Positions 46,922-59,068 are shown, counted from the first letter of the stretch. The stretch: DNA of 64,000 nt from Lophium mytilinum (GCA_010093605.1 MU004181.1:2696215-2760214); one strand, 5' to 3'. Notes: generated by a model not told the origin, from the letters alone. Numbers and translations are program-made.

Positions 46922-49727
46922 TCAGTAGCGATAACTCACCCTTCTCGGCTCCCCCGCGTACGGATCATGTGCGACCTCAATCGGCCGATCTTGCTCATCC
47001 AAGTACCGTCTCTGCGGCGGCGGTGGCGCGGCATACGCATATCGGCGGTCGTCTCCAGCGGCATACGGGTCTACCGGGACCATACTAACCTCGCGGTATC
47101 GCTGCGGGGCCGGATCGACTCGCCTAGCAAGGCCAGGCTGGACGCTCTCGTGGCGTGTGATGTATTCGCCCGGTGCTTCGCGCCTCACAGGGGGTTCAGG
47201 GCGGACGCTGAAAGACCTGGAGGCATACTCTCGTGGCGGTGGGCCCATTTCCTCATAGGCTGCGACTGGACGACGTTCCATCGGCAAAGGCTCTTGCATG
47301 GGGAGATATTCTGGTTCCGCTGGGCGCATGGAGAATCCTCTTTGTCGATATGACCGAGGCTCGATCATCTCAACTTCCGGCTCCACGTATCGCCGTAACG
47401 GGGGCGGAGGCATCCTGTGGTGATCATCACCATCATCATAAGGATCCGGGATGCGTACCGGTGCTCGCATCAAAGGCTCTCGTGTGACAGCCCGCTCGTA
47501 TGGGTCAACTTCGACGCGTCGGCTAGGTGGTGCCATTGATGCTCTCGGATCCACAGCTACCGGCGAGGCATAGTACTTATTGCCATACTGGTCAACAACA
47601 ATTTGACGAGGCGGAGGCGCCATTGCTTGAGGAGTGTGTGCTCTTGGTAGATATTCCTGTGTCTTAAGGTAGTAATAAAGTTAGCAAATGTTTCAGAACC
47701 AGAGTGGGAAACCGGATATTGATTTCTTGTGAAGAGTAATATTGCGTGAAACACTTCTTCAGAGGACTCCAAGACACCACTGTGGTTGTCTCGGGGTACT
47801 TCCTGAATATCTTTTCAAACAAACAGATTGCTGGGAAACTTTTTATCTGTATCGGGAATTTACGTACGACTGGTGATCGGGAACGATCGCGAATGTAACG
47901 GGGCTGATCTGCTGGAGGACGCACTGAAGCTTGGCGGTACGATTGCTGTGCTAGGCGATCGTTGAACGCGTTGGAGGCAGCACGAACATGTCGAACATCA
48001 GTCGGAGAATACGGTACCGGTTCCGGGCCTGAAGGAGAGTACGGACGGCGAGCATACTGAAGGCTGGCAACTCGCCTCAGATCCTGGTCATCAACTTGTC
48101 GGTGAGTTGTGCGTGATGGTACCCGAACGAAGCTTGGTGATGCCGGTTCGTCCATCTGCCTGTACGTCCGCGGTAGTGGATCTTGCTCCCTGTAATAAAC
48201 GGGTGGTGGTCGAGCATCGCGTGCGGACACAATCTCAACATCGTCTGGTAGTTGTCGCAAGGGTCGTCGATTGGCATTGTAGGAGTCCGATGTACTTGCG
48301 GCCAGAGGAGGAGGGGACATAGGCTCCTCCTTGATATATGGTTCGACCTCAACCTCTGTTTCTAGTTCGGGGGATAATGCAACGCGCTTGTTTCCAGCTC
48401 GGCCTTTGCCATTTTCGACTTCTCTCCTCCGTTTCTTGGGATTGTGGATATTTTGTTGTGGTCCGGCAGGACTCTGTCTCCTAGAGATCCGAGGGGATGG
48501 CTGGTCGCCTTGACCTAGCCCAGAGTAGTTGTTCCCCCGGTTGTCGTCAGTTCGAGGGGAAATTAGTCCACGTCCATTATCACTCTGGCTATTGCGACGG
48601 GGTTGGTCCATGCGGGGAAGCTTCGCATACGCTAAGGGAGAAACTCTGGCAGGCTGAGGGGCGACGATGTGCATTGCACCACGAGGGGCGATGATGGGCA
48701 TTACACGAGAGGAATTTTTACCGCCGTTTTCCTTGCTTCCCAGGTTTTTCTGGTGGCGCTCTCTACGTTTTTTTGCTGCGGAAAACTTCTTTGCTGATCG
48801 AGGTTGAACGAACGTGTCTGCGGCAGGCGGTGGAGAGTAATCCGACTCGTCATCTTCGTCGTCGAGGACGGCAGTGACTGGGGGCTCGTAAAGCTCGATA
48901 TCGTCGGCGGGTTCGTACGGCTCCTCGTCATGTGGGGTAGGTAACGAGGTTGGGGCGACTTTGGAGGGAGCTGCGGCTGATTTAGGGAGTGGAGCTGTGC
49001 CCTGCAAATTGGTAGCGCCAGCGTCAGCACCGTTGTTGAGCTTTTGGGGTGTCTCATTCTCGTCCGAAGACCAACTGCTATTTACTTGACTTGAGTAGTA
49101 TGAGTTCTCGTCGACCGAATCACTCCCATTTCCATCGCTGTTGCGATTAGTGGCAGACGGTAGGCCTGATACTGGCTTCACAATTTGCAAGGCCTCGGCA
49201 AGAAGACCGTCTACGTCAAGTCGAGACTCAGCGTCGATGTCCTTGAAATGGGCTTTCTTGTCGACTTGGTCTTTCAGGACTCGTTCTACCCGCTGGCGCT
49301 TCAGCTGCAACTCTGCCCTGACTAAGTCATCAGACTTTGTGAGCAGAACAGGGTCAATGCTTGATGCAGGATTTGCATTGAAGGATCGCTGGCCGTTAGA
49401 AGCTTGAGGTTGATAGGAGCCAGGTTGATACTGGAGCGACGAATTGTCTGGGTAGCGTGGAGGGGTAGGGAGAGCCGCGTAGGCCCCGTTGGGAGTGCCG
49501 TTAGTGGTTGGTCTCGATGAGTACGAGTAGTGGGAGTTGTTCTGAGGCGGACGTGGTGCGACCTGTTCAAGCACGGAGGCAGGGAGTTTGATCCTCGGGT
49601 GTTTGCCAGCAAACACTTCATCTCGCAGCTCAAAAAGCTTCGCGTAGAAGTCTGTCCAGCGACGCTCCTCGACGGAGGCTGGACTCGCACCATTCAAGTA
49701 CGGCGGTGCTGTGGCCCCGGACGCCAT
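46922..49727 (-). CDS. Large disordered protein of unknown function, 2 exons
   Basis: Exons 49727-47868 and 47656-46922 join to 2595 nt (864 aa). Residues 1-50 (SVEERRWTDFYAKLFELRDE) and about 130-190 (LVRAELQLKRQRVERVLKDQ) form likely helices. The rest is low-complexity, rich in Ser, Pro, Arg, Asp and Tyr, with acidic stretches and basic clusters such as AAKKRRERHQKN that could be nuclear signals. The C-terminal exon has IVVDQYGNKYYASPV followed by Arg/Pro-rich sequence with many RRY, RRV and PPP runs. I do not recognise a catalytic domain. Layout and basic patches suggest a nuclear, possibly RNA- or chromatin-associated protein, but that is inference. ATG 49727 is the first in frame; the intron (GTACGT donor) restores phase. 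Confidence 0.75.
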
Positions 49728-50140
49728 CGCGTGAAAGAACAACTTCTGCGCGGTGGGCGCGTGTTAGAGGCAGCTGCGTTGTCAATCTGAGCTGCTGGAG
49801 TTATGCTTTATGGTGACGCTGACACATGATGGCCAGAGGGCAAAGGGAGAGATGAAGAAGGTGGGTGGTGGTGTGTGGAGATGGGAAGGGCGAGAGGAGC
49901 CGTCGACAACTTTGCGAGACGCTACTCTACAAAGTACTGCTGCCAGCACTTGGCGCAGCGTGCACGTGCTCCAGGTGTGAATCATTCAGTCACCAGCAAC
50001 ATCCCTCCTCAAATACCGCTTAGTTGAATGTGCAGCTGCATTCCTTTCAGGTCCATTGACCGTCCTTCTTCATAGCATTGGGAGTATTTATTTTCCATAA
50101 CACTTTGCATACGCACCCTCAAGGTGCTCCCGACGTCGAG
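49728..50140. promoter_or_regulatory. Divergent promoter of the disordered-protein gene and the nucleotidase
   Basis: 413 bp between start codons; nothing specific recognised apart from a CACGTG E-box-like site near 49962. Confidence 0.45.
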
Positions 50141-51157
<1,017 letters not shown>

Positions 51158-51598
51158 AGGTAGCGATGTACTTGCTATTAAGCTGGCTATTCTGATGATT
51201 GCCACGATACCACGATTTTACAAGTAGCGTAAGATGAAATCATGTTCGGGATGCGATCATTAGAACGTTAGAAGTGTTCATCAGGTGGAGCATGAGGCTT
51301 TACATAGCATTTTGGCAGATCTCGCGGCTTAATTGAATTTCGCAACGAGCATACCTGGATACTCACTGCAAAATACACTAGTCGTAGACGAGCTGTATAA
51401 TGAAGGCGATGTGTTACTGAGGTAGAACACAGACATCTTATTTTGATCACTGTTCAATTAGCTTTCGGTCAACAAAAAACTGAATCAAGGAGTGCGTTCA
51501 CAAATGTTACCCTGCAGACGTCAACTTCACGTTCTCTACATAACTACATTGGCAAGCCAAAAAGTAAGTGTTCTAGGAACTCAAAAAGGCAAAAGAAA
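51158..51598. other. Intergenic between the nucleotidase and the tRNA
   Basis: 441 bp, no gene. Its last bases hold the T-runs (A-runs on the + strand near 51583-51594) that would end RNA polymerase III transcription of the tRNA. Confidence 0.5.
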
Positions 51599-51692
51599 TG
51601 GGGTTAACCGGGATCGAACCGGTGACCTTTAGCTTGCAGGTCTACTGTGGAGGACCTTCAGGCTAACGCGCTCCCAACTGCGCTATAACCCC
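51599..51692 (-). tRNA. tRNA-Phe (GAA) with a 21-nt intron
   Basis: On the minus strand the gene reads from GGGGTTA at 51692 to the discriminator A at 51599. All arms pair: acceptor GGGGTTA/TAACCCC, D-stem GCGC/GCGC, anticodon stem TTAGC/GCTAA, and T-stem ACCGG/CCGGT with loop TTCGATC (B box GGTTCGATCCC). The anticodon GAA is at 51659-51657. The loop is CTGAAG, then an intron at 51655-51635 in the canonical place one base after the anticodon, then A, which gives the mature loop CTGAAGA expected for tRNA-Phe. The intron region can fold through AGGTC/GACCT. Short T-runs follow the gene as terminators. Confidence 0.95.
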
Positions 51693-52126
51693 TGTGAATG
51701 GAGATGTTTGGAAAATAATTGCACCATATCCTAAGTTTCCAAGTGTGGTGAAAAGTTTGTCTAGATGCGGGGGCTATTGGAGTGGAGATCATCGATAAAT
51801 GTTCTTAGTTCAACACCCAAGTTAGCCCCGCCCCGCAACGAGCTTGGGACAGGTATGGTTAACGGTCACTATTGAAAGCCAGGATTAAGAAGAAAAGCCC
51901 AATTGGATCGCCAATACCTTGAACAGGTTACGTATCCATTTAATATTTGTACTTCTCGGGGCTGTGTTCTCCTGAAGCCATCCTCTGCCTCGTTGTTCAG
52001 ACTCGTAAGCGAAGGCTGCCATGCCTGCTCGTACCAAGTATTCGTAACCTGTCCAGATGTCCTAACTTCCCAATACATACGACGACAAACTTCGAACACT
52101 TCCTCCGCCCTATTGCTCAATACCCT
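51693..52126. other. Intergenic: tRNA upstream side and BSP-gene promoter
   Basis: 434 bp. The + strand frame that continues into the next gene is open from 51947 but has no ATG before 52127, so it is not called as coding. Confidence 0.45.
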
Positions 52127-53014
52127 ATGCCACCTCCCACGCCTATATACTTTCAACAAGCCATGTCCTCCGCCACAGAAGACCCCGCCGCCGCCTCGAC
52201 CTTCCCAGCCCCCAAACCAAAGCGCACGCCTCTCCTCCGCCTCGAGCTCCGCGACCTCTCCCAACCAGGCACACACTCCTTCTTTAAACACCTCTCTGCT
52301 TCAAACGCTATCGAAGATGCCGTCTCGGGCGTCCTATATTGGCTCTATAAAGACCTCCCCACACACTGTATCCCCTCAACCCGCTCCGTAACTCTGATCC
52401 TACGGCCAATGGGCGGCGTGGCCTACACAACCGGCAAAGACTTCGACGATGACCACAAGGAGATACACTTCTCAACAGACTACATCAATGGCATTGCCGA
52501 GGGGCGGAAGAAGGAGGAAATGCTGGGCGTAATCCGGCATGAGATGGTGCATTGTTGGCAATGGAACGCGCAGGGGTCTGCGCCCGGCGGTCTGATAGAG
52601 GGGATTGCAGACTGGGTGAGACTGAAGTCGGGGTTTGTGCCGCCGCATTGGAAGCAGGAGAGTGATGGGGACTGGGACGCTGGGTATCAACATACCGGGT
52701 ATTTTCTTGAGTACCTAGAGAAGACGTTTGGGGAGGGCAGTGTTAGAAAGATCAACGATGGCCTAAGAGGACAGAAGTATAAAGATGGAGAGTTGTGGGA
52801 GAATCTGTTTGGGAAGAAGGTGGAGAAGCTATGGGAGGACTATGGAAGGCACCTGCGCAATGAAAAGGCAGATGAGGAGGCAAAACGGGCCAAAGAGGAG
52901 GGTGAGAAGAAGGATGAGGCCACTAGCGATTCTAAGAGTTCGGAACAGACTCCAGAGAAGATCACGCGAAGTGGTGGCAATATACATTACCCAAGGAGAG
53001 GTCTCGGACCATAG
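52127..53014 (+). CDS. BSP-family (plant basic secretory protein-like) putative zinc metallopeptidase
   Basis: A single-exon frame of 295 aa from ATG 52127; an in-frame ATG at 52163 (MSSATEDPAAA) is an equally possible start. The BSP/peptidase-of-plants-and-bacteria signature is clear: VIRHEMVHCWQWNAQG with the HExxH zinc motif near residue 138, followed by GGLIEGIADWVRLKSGFVPP and AGYQHTGYFLEYLEKTFG. The C-terminal ~45 residues are a charged, Lys/Glu-rich tail ending in RRGLGP. No signal peptide is visible from either start, so despite the family name it looks intracellular. Peptidase activity is inferred from the motif; a substrate is not known for the fungal members. Confidence 0.88.
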   Translation: MPPPTPIYFQQAMSSATEDPAAASTFPAPKPKRTPLLRLELRDLSQPGTHSFFKHLSASNAIEDAVSGVLYWLYKDLPTHCIPSTRSVTLILRPMGGVAYTTGKDFDDDHKEIHFSTDYINGIAEGRKKEEMLGVIRHEMVHCWQWNAQGSAPGGLIEGIADWVRLKSGFVPPHWKQESDGDWDAGYQHTGYFLEYLEKTFGEGSVRKINDGLRGQKYKDGELWENLFGKKVEKLWEDYGRHLRNEKADEEAKRAKEEGEKKDEATSDSKSSEQTPEKITRSGGNIHYPRRGLGP

Positions 53015-53556
53015 GTCCTCAAGTCTCACCGTTCTCCAATCTCCGACCGCGATCCTTTCAGAGGGAGCAACGCACGCACCTGGTCTATTCTTTGAGCGTT
53101 ACCGGTTTCCATTAGACACAAAAGCACGTATATATCCCTCTTCCCCTTCCGAATAGCATACAGCTACACCGTGGCACGAAATACATACACAATCAAATAG
53201 TGGTGCTGCCATCATCCCTATTAGATCAAAGTTCCCCGTTCAATAATCAATTCGAACCTGATGTTTTTATATTGGTCATTTGGGAGCAATGTTTTGCTCT
53301 CAGCATGGGATAATATCAAAATGTAAATCTTGATGTGCCAGGTCATTGTATTTTACTACTTGTCTAATTCATCCGCTCAGACCTCGGTCTACCGCTCACT
53401 TTCCCTCAAAGCAATTCCCTCATACCACATTCTTCAGCCCTCACAAGATCTCAAAAGATCATCAAGCACGCCGCGATATCTGGTAACAGAAGCCATTGGA
53501 GATTCAGGCGTCCGACTTAGCTGTTATAGGTTAGCAGCCGCCGTCTGCACCATTCT
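53015..53556. other. Intergenic between convergent BSP and GST genes
   Basis: 542 bp of 3' flanking DNA with no gene or repeat recognised. Confidence 0.5.
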
Positions 53557-54285
53557 TCACGACGTACCCGCCTGCTTCGCCTGCTCTGCCTGCTCCGCTC
53601 TCTCCTTGAGGACAGCGTCAAAAGCCCTCTTCAACACTGTCGAGACCGACTCAAGCTTATTCATCTTCTCCAGCCACGCCTTAGCATGCGGGTACTGATC
53701 AAGGTCGTACTCCTCCTTCGTCGTCACATGCGCAACAACTGCCTGCCAGCTCACAAAAGCAAGGTCCGCGTAGCTCATCTTCCCGCCCACAAGCCACGGG
53801 CCGCCAGCTCCCGTTTCCTGCTTCGCGAGCCAGCCATCCAATACTCCTGTAACCCTGTTCACCTCCGCCAGGTACCTCGCCACTGCACTCGGAACCTTTT
53901 CCTGGTGAAACAGCTTGAACCACCCCAGCTGCCCGTAATATGGTCCCTGCCCTGTGGCTTGGAAGAACAGCCACTGCTTCGCGTGGTACGCCTCTGGCGT
54001 GCCGGGCTCGAAACTCAGGTGATGGTTGGTATCGTAGCGCTCGATGAGGTATTCGATAATCGCGCCGGACTCCCAGAGCGTGAGGTCGGCGTTGTTGGGG
54101 TCGCGGATCGCGGGGAGGCGGCCGTTCGGGTTGATGGCGAGGTACTCGGGGGTCTTGACTTGGGAGAACGGGATGTTTGTGATTTCGTAAGGGAGGTGCA
54201 GTTCGGAGAGGAGTATAGCCACGCGGGGCGGGTTAGGGCCACCGAGGCCCCAAACCTGTATGGGGAGGAGGTTGGATGTCGACAT
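53557..54285 (-). CDS. Glutathione S-transferase, Ure2-like/fungal GST
   Basis: A single-exon frame of 242 aa from ATG 54285 (MSTSNLLPIQVWGLGGPNPP). The N-terminal thioredoxin fold contains NPNGRLPAI (the cis-proline glutathione-binding loop, usually PNGKVPAL) and LWESGAIIEYLIERYD. The C-terminal all-helical domain includes WLFFQATGQGPYYGQLGWF and GGKMSYADLAFVSW (the N-capping box). These match the Ure2p-like group common in filamentous fungi, which use glutathione for detoxification or peroxide reduction. The C-terminus ends in an unusual Ala/Glu/Gln run (ERAEQAEQAKQAGTS). No intron is needed. The frame extends upstream of 54285 without another ATG. Confidence 0.93.
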   Translation of the reverse strand: MSTSNLLPIQVWGLGGPNPPRVAILLSELHLPYEITNIPFSQVKTPEYLAINPNGRLPAIRDPNNADLTLWESGAIIEYLIERYDTNHHLSFEPGTPEAYHAKQWLFFQATGQGPYYGQLGWFKLFHQEKVPSAVARYLAEVNRVTGVLDGWLAKQETGAGGPWLVGGKMSYADLAFVSWQAVVAHVTTKEEYDLDQYPHAKAWLEKMNKLESVSTVLKRAFDAVLKERAEQAEQAKQAGTS

Positions 54286-54817
54286 GGTGGGAATGGGAAA
54301 GAGAACAGTGGGATTGGTTGACTTTGAAAATAGGAAACTGGAGATCAAACAGTAGTAACGAGGCGAACTAGGTTGAACAGTGGGATAGTCTGTCTAAGAG
54401 TGCAGGAAACGATTGTATTTATATCCGTGAAGTCGAATAGCGCGCTTAAAGCACCATATGGTGAGCTGATCAATACGGAAGCATTCGTTTCCTTGCCGGG
54501 CTCCTGAATTACAAATCGACTGAGCGCCATTGACGCGTTTCGACACTTTCGATCAAAGCTTGTAGGAATATCGGTAGAAGTTGAGGTTCGACAACCGACA
54601 TCCCATAATCCAAACGCTATGGCCCATGTAAGCCAATGCCGACCAACATAAGCCAGCACCAACACTGATATTCCAACCACACCACTCAAGCCAATCTAAA
54701 ATTCACGCTGTAGTCTTGGATTCGCTAATCTGCACTTATTAAAGCTACTCGCTAAATCCGATATAGATCGCCTAGAGCCCACCATCTGATCTTCATCTAC
54801 TTCAGCAACTCCTGCGC
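54286..54817. other. Intergenic: GST promoter and ThDP-enzyme 3' flank
   Basis: 532 bp; a minus-strand frame at 54345-54689 has no domain or homologous feel and is not called. Confidence 0.45.
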
Positions 54818-56817
54818 CTAAGTTTTGTAGTATGGCCTAGATACATTATCATAGTAGGGGACCACAATCACATTCTTGTCCTCCGTCATGCCCACCATAC
54901 TCTCCGTGATCGGATGTGTAGGATGTCGACTCACAATCAGATTCATGCAGCCTGGCCCATCACCAGCCAACAATTTCGTCACTGCCTCCAGGACATCGGC
55001 TATTTGCTCCACCTTTACGCTGTTATTACCTAGCCCCTGAGCTACAACATCATACGCAGTCTTCGGGCTCAGCGAGCTGATAGGTCTCGCCGGGTTCTTG
55101 GTCCCATATATAAGTTCTTGCCCATTTGAGGACATCCCCCACGCATGATTGTTCACCACGATCGTGAGAATCTTCAACTGGAATCGCGCATACGTGTCGA
55201 GTTCCATGAAATGGAACCCTGCGGAGCCATCTCCTTGGATGTTGACGATGAGGCGGCTAGGGTCTGCGAAAGCGCAGCCTAAAGAGTATCCGAAGCCGTT
55301 TCCTAGGAAGCCTAGGTAGCCTGTGGCTGAGATGATTGCGTGAGGGTTTGAGATGGTGGCGGCGCCGCTGGCCCAGGCGCCGCACTCTCCTCCATCTGTG
55401 ACGATGATGCTGCCTTCTGGGATTGACTTGAAGACGGCGGTGAGAGCGTGATAGGGGTGGAGCTTTCCCTCCACAACCTCTGGGTCTGAGGTGTAGGGCA
55501 TGGGCATATTCTTCAGGCCTGTAGCAATCTTGACCCATTCATTTGGTGCGACATAATCTTGCTTCAGAAGGGCAGCGTTAAAGGCGAGGAGAGCTTCAGT
55601 GGCGTCTGAGACAATACCGATATTGACTGGCAGCGTTCGGCCGATTTCGCCGCCGTCGGTGTCGATTTGTATGAGTTTGCAAGAGTCTGGCGAGGGAATA
55701 ATACCTCCTGAACGGCCGCCCATGTACATGCCGGTGCGGGCACCAAGTAGGATGACAAGGTCCGGGGCAGGCGATTTCATGTGATGGAGCAGTGCTAGTT
55801 TGCCTGCGGAACTGGCGTACAAAGGGCTTGACGTTGGGAGAGAGAAGCAAATCTTGGGACTGTGGAACAATGGTATTTGAGTAGTCTCTATGAATCTCAA
55901 GAGCGCTTGCGTAGCCTACCGCGATATCAGTATATGCTTCTCGCCGAGAGATGAGTTGATGAAAATACCTCAGACGAACGAGCACCTGTGCCTGCAATGA
56001 TGACCGGCCGTTCCGAGGCTTTTAGCAGCAAGAACGCGTTCTCAATGGCTTTGGTGTGAGGTCCCGGTGGATACGGCAGTGGTGATGTGATTGAGCCCCA
56101 CGAAATCGGGGTATAAATATCGGCGAGAATAGTACGTCTATTGGAAAGTCGATGAGTACAGGTCCTAAAGCATTCAGTCACCTGTTACTGTACTTTTGTG
56201 GTATTTTATTGCCTACCTGGAGCACCACAAGAAGAAATTTTCATTGCATGAGCAACGAGGCGTGGGATGTCCTCTGCGTGAGCAATGCGGTGGGCGAATT
56301 TAGTGAGTGGCTTAGCAACAACGACTTGGTCAATCGACCCTTGAAGAGAGTTGTTTTCTCCGTCCCTCAGAGGAGGTGACGAAGTAATGCAGAATATGGA
56401 CGAGCGGTCTGCAAAGGCGGTTGCAAGCCCTGGTAAGCCATTTGAATACCTATATTTAAAGTTACAGTCACACCCGAATATGAGATATGATCCTGGAGAC
56501 TTACCCACTATTTGCTGTGACTACTCTTTTTGAGCATATGCGCAATAAGGCTCAGACGTGCTCGGGGGCGTACCAAAGCATACCCCTGTAGTGCCGGTCA
56601 CATTAAAATATGCCTCTGCAGCTTGTACTGCAACTGTCTCATGCCTCGTGTCAACCAGCTTGATACCTGTAGACTCACATCCCATCAGAAAGGCATCAAT
56701 ATGACCGCCGTGGAGGCCAAATGCAACCCTGACTCCAATGTGATGAAGGCATTGTGCGAGTAGATCGCCACCAGTGAGTTCACGAGTGCTGGGATTTTGG
56801 AGTTCGAAGGACGACAT
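54818..56817 (-). CDS. ThDP-dependent acetolactate synthase/decarboxylase-like enzyme, 5 exons, apparent frameshift
   Basis: Exons 56817-56574, 56520-56505, 56449-56217, 56164-55969 and 55915-54818 encode about 595 aa. The catalytic glutamate is in DTRHETVAV (E60). NGLPGLATAFADRSS, VLIDFPIDVLF and the ThDP/Mg motif GDG-x24-NN (GDGSAGFHFMELDT to VVNNHAWGM) place it with acetolactate synthase, benzoylformate decarboxylase and related enzymes. Exon 2 is a 16-nt microexon that rebuilds VCFVTANSGYSNGL. In exon 4 the conserved frame runs to VLFSP and resumes one base out of step at ISWGS, so the exons total 1787 nt, not a multiple of three. The shift lies between about 56126 and 56107. Either the gene is recently broken or the base call is wrong. 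An acceptor further on (CACCAAAG) could restore the frame at the cost of ~40 conserved residues. The substrate is unknown. Confidence 0.8.
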
Positions 56818-57205
56818 AGTAGGCGATATGAAGGAATAGATGGGATTCGATGTTGTTCCTGTCGAGTTGAATGTTCGTCATAGATATGAAGACACATGCA
56901 TTTTATTGATGTGGACCGACGAGCTGGTTTATGAAGGAGTGGTGGAATAGTATATGCTGACTCGAAAGTGAGAGCGGGGTCTGTGTCGCACGAAAAGTGC
57001 CCCATGTCTAGGTTTTAAAGAAGCTTATCCTTGTCGATCTATTTCATATAAGAGGAATAAATGAACATGGTCGATGATGAGCCTCTTGAAAACGGTTTGT
57101 GCTGTGTCTTGACTTATATAATCGCGTGACTTTTGACCGAGTTGATCCAGACGAAAAGCGACTCTATTGAATTTTGTAGCGTGGAAATTATGCCATAACT
57201 CTACC
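56818..57205. other. Intergenic: ThDP-enzyme promoter and SDR 3' flank
   Basis: 388 bp between two minus-strand genes; nothing recognised. Confidence 0.45.
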
Positions 57206-58401
57206 CTAAGTATATACCATACCGCCATCTACGACGATTGTTTGACCGGTCATATAGTCGGAGTCCGGGCCAGACAGGAAGCTTACTAGGTTGGAAACAT
57301 CCGAGGGTACACTGGTTCTTCCAAGAGCAATCAATTCTTCTGACCACTTCTTGATCGTTTCGCCCCTCTTCGCGCCCGTTTTCTTACCCATCTCTTCATC
57401 GATGAGATCCCACATGGCAGTTCCGACAACGCCAGGAGCGTACGCGTTAACGGTGATTTTGTGGGCTGCCATTTCTAGCGCGAAGGACATTGTGAAGCCA
57501 CGGACTGCCCACTTAGATGCAGTGTAATGAGACAGCATGTGGCTTGGCTTGAAGGCCGCAACGCTAATCCAGAAAGTGATATTAGACATAGGATGAAAAT
57601 GAGTGGCCGATGTGGGGAACTTCGCGATGAGTGAACGTGTACACACCTTGCAGCGCCTAGTATCTTCCCTCCCCCTCCTTGCTTGATCATTTGTTTGGCA
57701 GCGGTTGAGTAGCAGTTGTAGACGCCATATACGTTTATCTCGAACATTCGATGCACATCCTGCTCGGTGAGGTCCAAAACAGCTTTGACCTGCGTGTGTC
57801 AATAGATAAACCACCCAAGCTCAATGATCTCTTGGTACCTGTGCGATACCAGCATTCGCGATCATTGTGTTGAGAGGGCCAAGTTCTGATACAGATGTTT
57901 CGACCATTCGCTCCACTTCAATCAGCTTGGAGACATCTGCGAGATAGGGAAAAGCATTGCGTCCCAAAGATTTCACCTCTTTCACAACCTCAAGAACTCC
58001 AGCCTCGTTGGCGTGAACATCATTGACTAATATATTGTACCCGTCTTCTGCCAAACGTAGAGCGATTGCCTTGCCTCTGTGTGCGATGGTAAGACTTCTA
58101 GCATCCTTATAGTGGTCCTGGGTTCGCCTTCTTACATTCCACGACTAGATCCCGTGACAATAGCAGTCCTGTCTTTCTGCTTCGATGGAGTTGCATATGT
58201 TCGAGCCCAGGGCGATGAATGCGAAGATACTCTGGGAACATCCCTAAACCTTTTTGGCCCACGCCTCGATAGTCTTGAAATAAAGAAGGACGACAGTATG
58301 GTATGCCGATTTAGAAATGCTGAAGGAGAGGAAGTAGCAAGCGTTCCGTGGGGTATAGTAATGTATATGTCTGAAATATTGAGTACGCATTTGGTCCTCA
58401 T
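57206..58401 (-). CDS. Short-chain dehydrogenase similar to acetoin/diacetyl reductases, 4 exons
   Basis: Exons 58401-58136, 58076-57839, 57789-57647 and 57563-57206 join to 1005 nt (334 aa). After ~72 residues of leader comes DRTAIVTGSSRG-IGKAIALR (cofactor motif TGxxxGIG), then MIANAGIAQ, and SHYTASK with the catalytic Tyr and Lys. The C-terminus has SGPDSDYMTGQTIVVDGGMVY. The layout fits the diacetyl/acetoin reductase and related NAD(P)-dependent SDRs. The leader is rich in Arg/Ser and has RRGPKRFRDV and ARTYATPS, so it could be a mitochondrial presequence; no ATG nearer the core allows a shorter full domain. The gene lies next to, and in the same direction as, the ThDP enzyme, so a shared acetoin-like pathway is possible but unproven. 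Confidence 0.88.
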
Positions 58402-59068
58402 GGGTGGGACTTAGAAGTCGTTGACTTAGGAGGGAATCTAAATCGAGTACGGGAAATTGGAGGCGGCGCTACTAACAGCCGTGGCCCACTACAGTGCATG
58501 ATTTCGGTCAATTGTAGGTGGACGCAGTAGCACTAGTTCTTCTACTCCTCCCGGAGCCGGTCGACTGATGGCTCCAGTGGATGCGGTGGGAGTGAATAGA
58601 GAGGGGCAGCCCAGGACGGAAGGTCTCCCGAGCAAAGAAAACAGTGCTGATATAAATGACCATGTTTAGCAGTCAACTTGCGCCACACCAGGTCAGGTGT
58701 TTGCGTAATTTCAGAACGCCGTCGTTCTGAGCCAGAAGACAACTAAAGCTGGTTTGCCTAGGTAAAATGGGAGTGATTGAAGATGGGAGGCCTCGGACTT
58801 TCTCCTAAAGATCAACAATAGGACCATACTGCTTTGCCGCGCGTCTGTGTATATCGTTCTACCGCTGTTAGGCATGCGCTACTTGTCTCCAGAAGAGATT
58901 GACCAAAAACACAGATGGTGTGAAACATGTGTGAATTTGCTGGGCCACCTCAGACAACGTCGAAGAGGCACGTGGGCTGAACCCTGGGATTAATCGCTAA
59001 AACACCACCAACGCGTCCCTTCGCTCTGTTTACCAAACGACCACAATACTGCTTCAGCATTTAACAAC
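58402..59068. promoter_or_regulatory. Divergent promoter region of the SDR and ASK1
   Basis: 667 bp between start codons. CACGTGGG near 58971 is an E-box-like site. No gene is seen in it; a minus-strand frame at 58542-58742 is domain-free. Confidence 0.45.

Noticed and set aside
47664-47867. C-terminal extension of the disordered protein by reading through its intron
   Set aside because: The donor GTACGT and acceptor GACACAG join two compatible frames, and the read-through tail differs in composition from the rest of the protein.
54345-54689. 114-residue minus-strand frame upstream of the GST
   Set aside because: Low-complexity mixture without a domain; it overlaps the GST promoter.
58542-58742. 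Small minus-strand frame between the SDR and ASK1
   Set aside because: Too short, no domain, and inside a divergent promoter.
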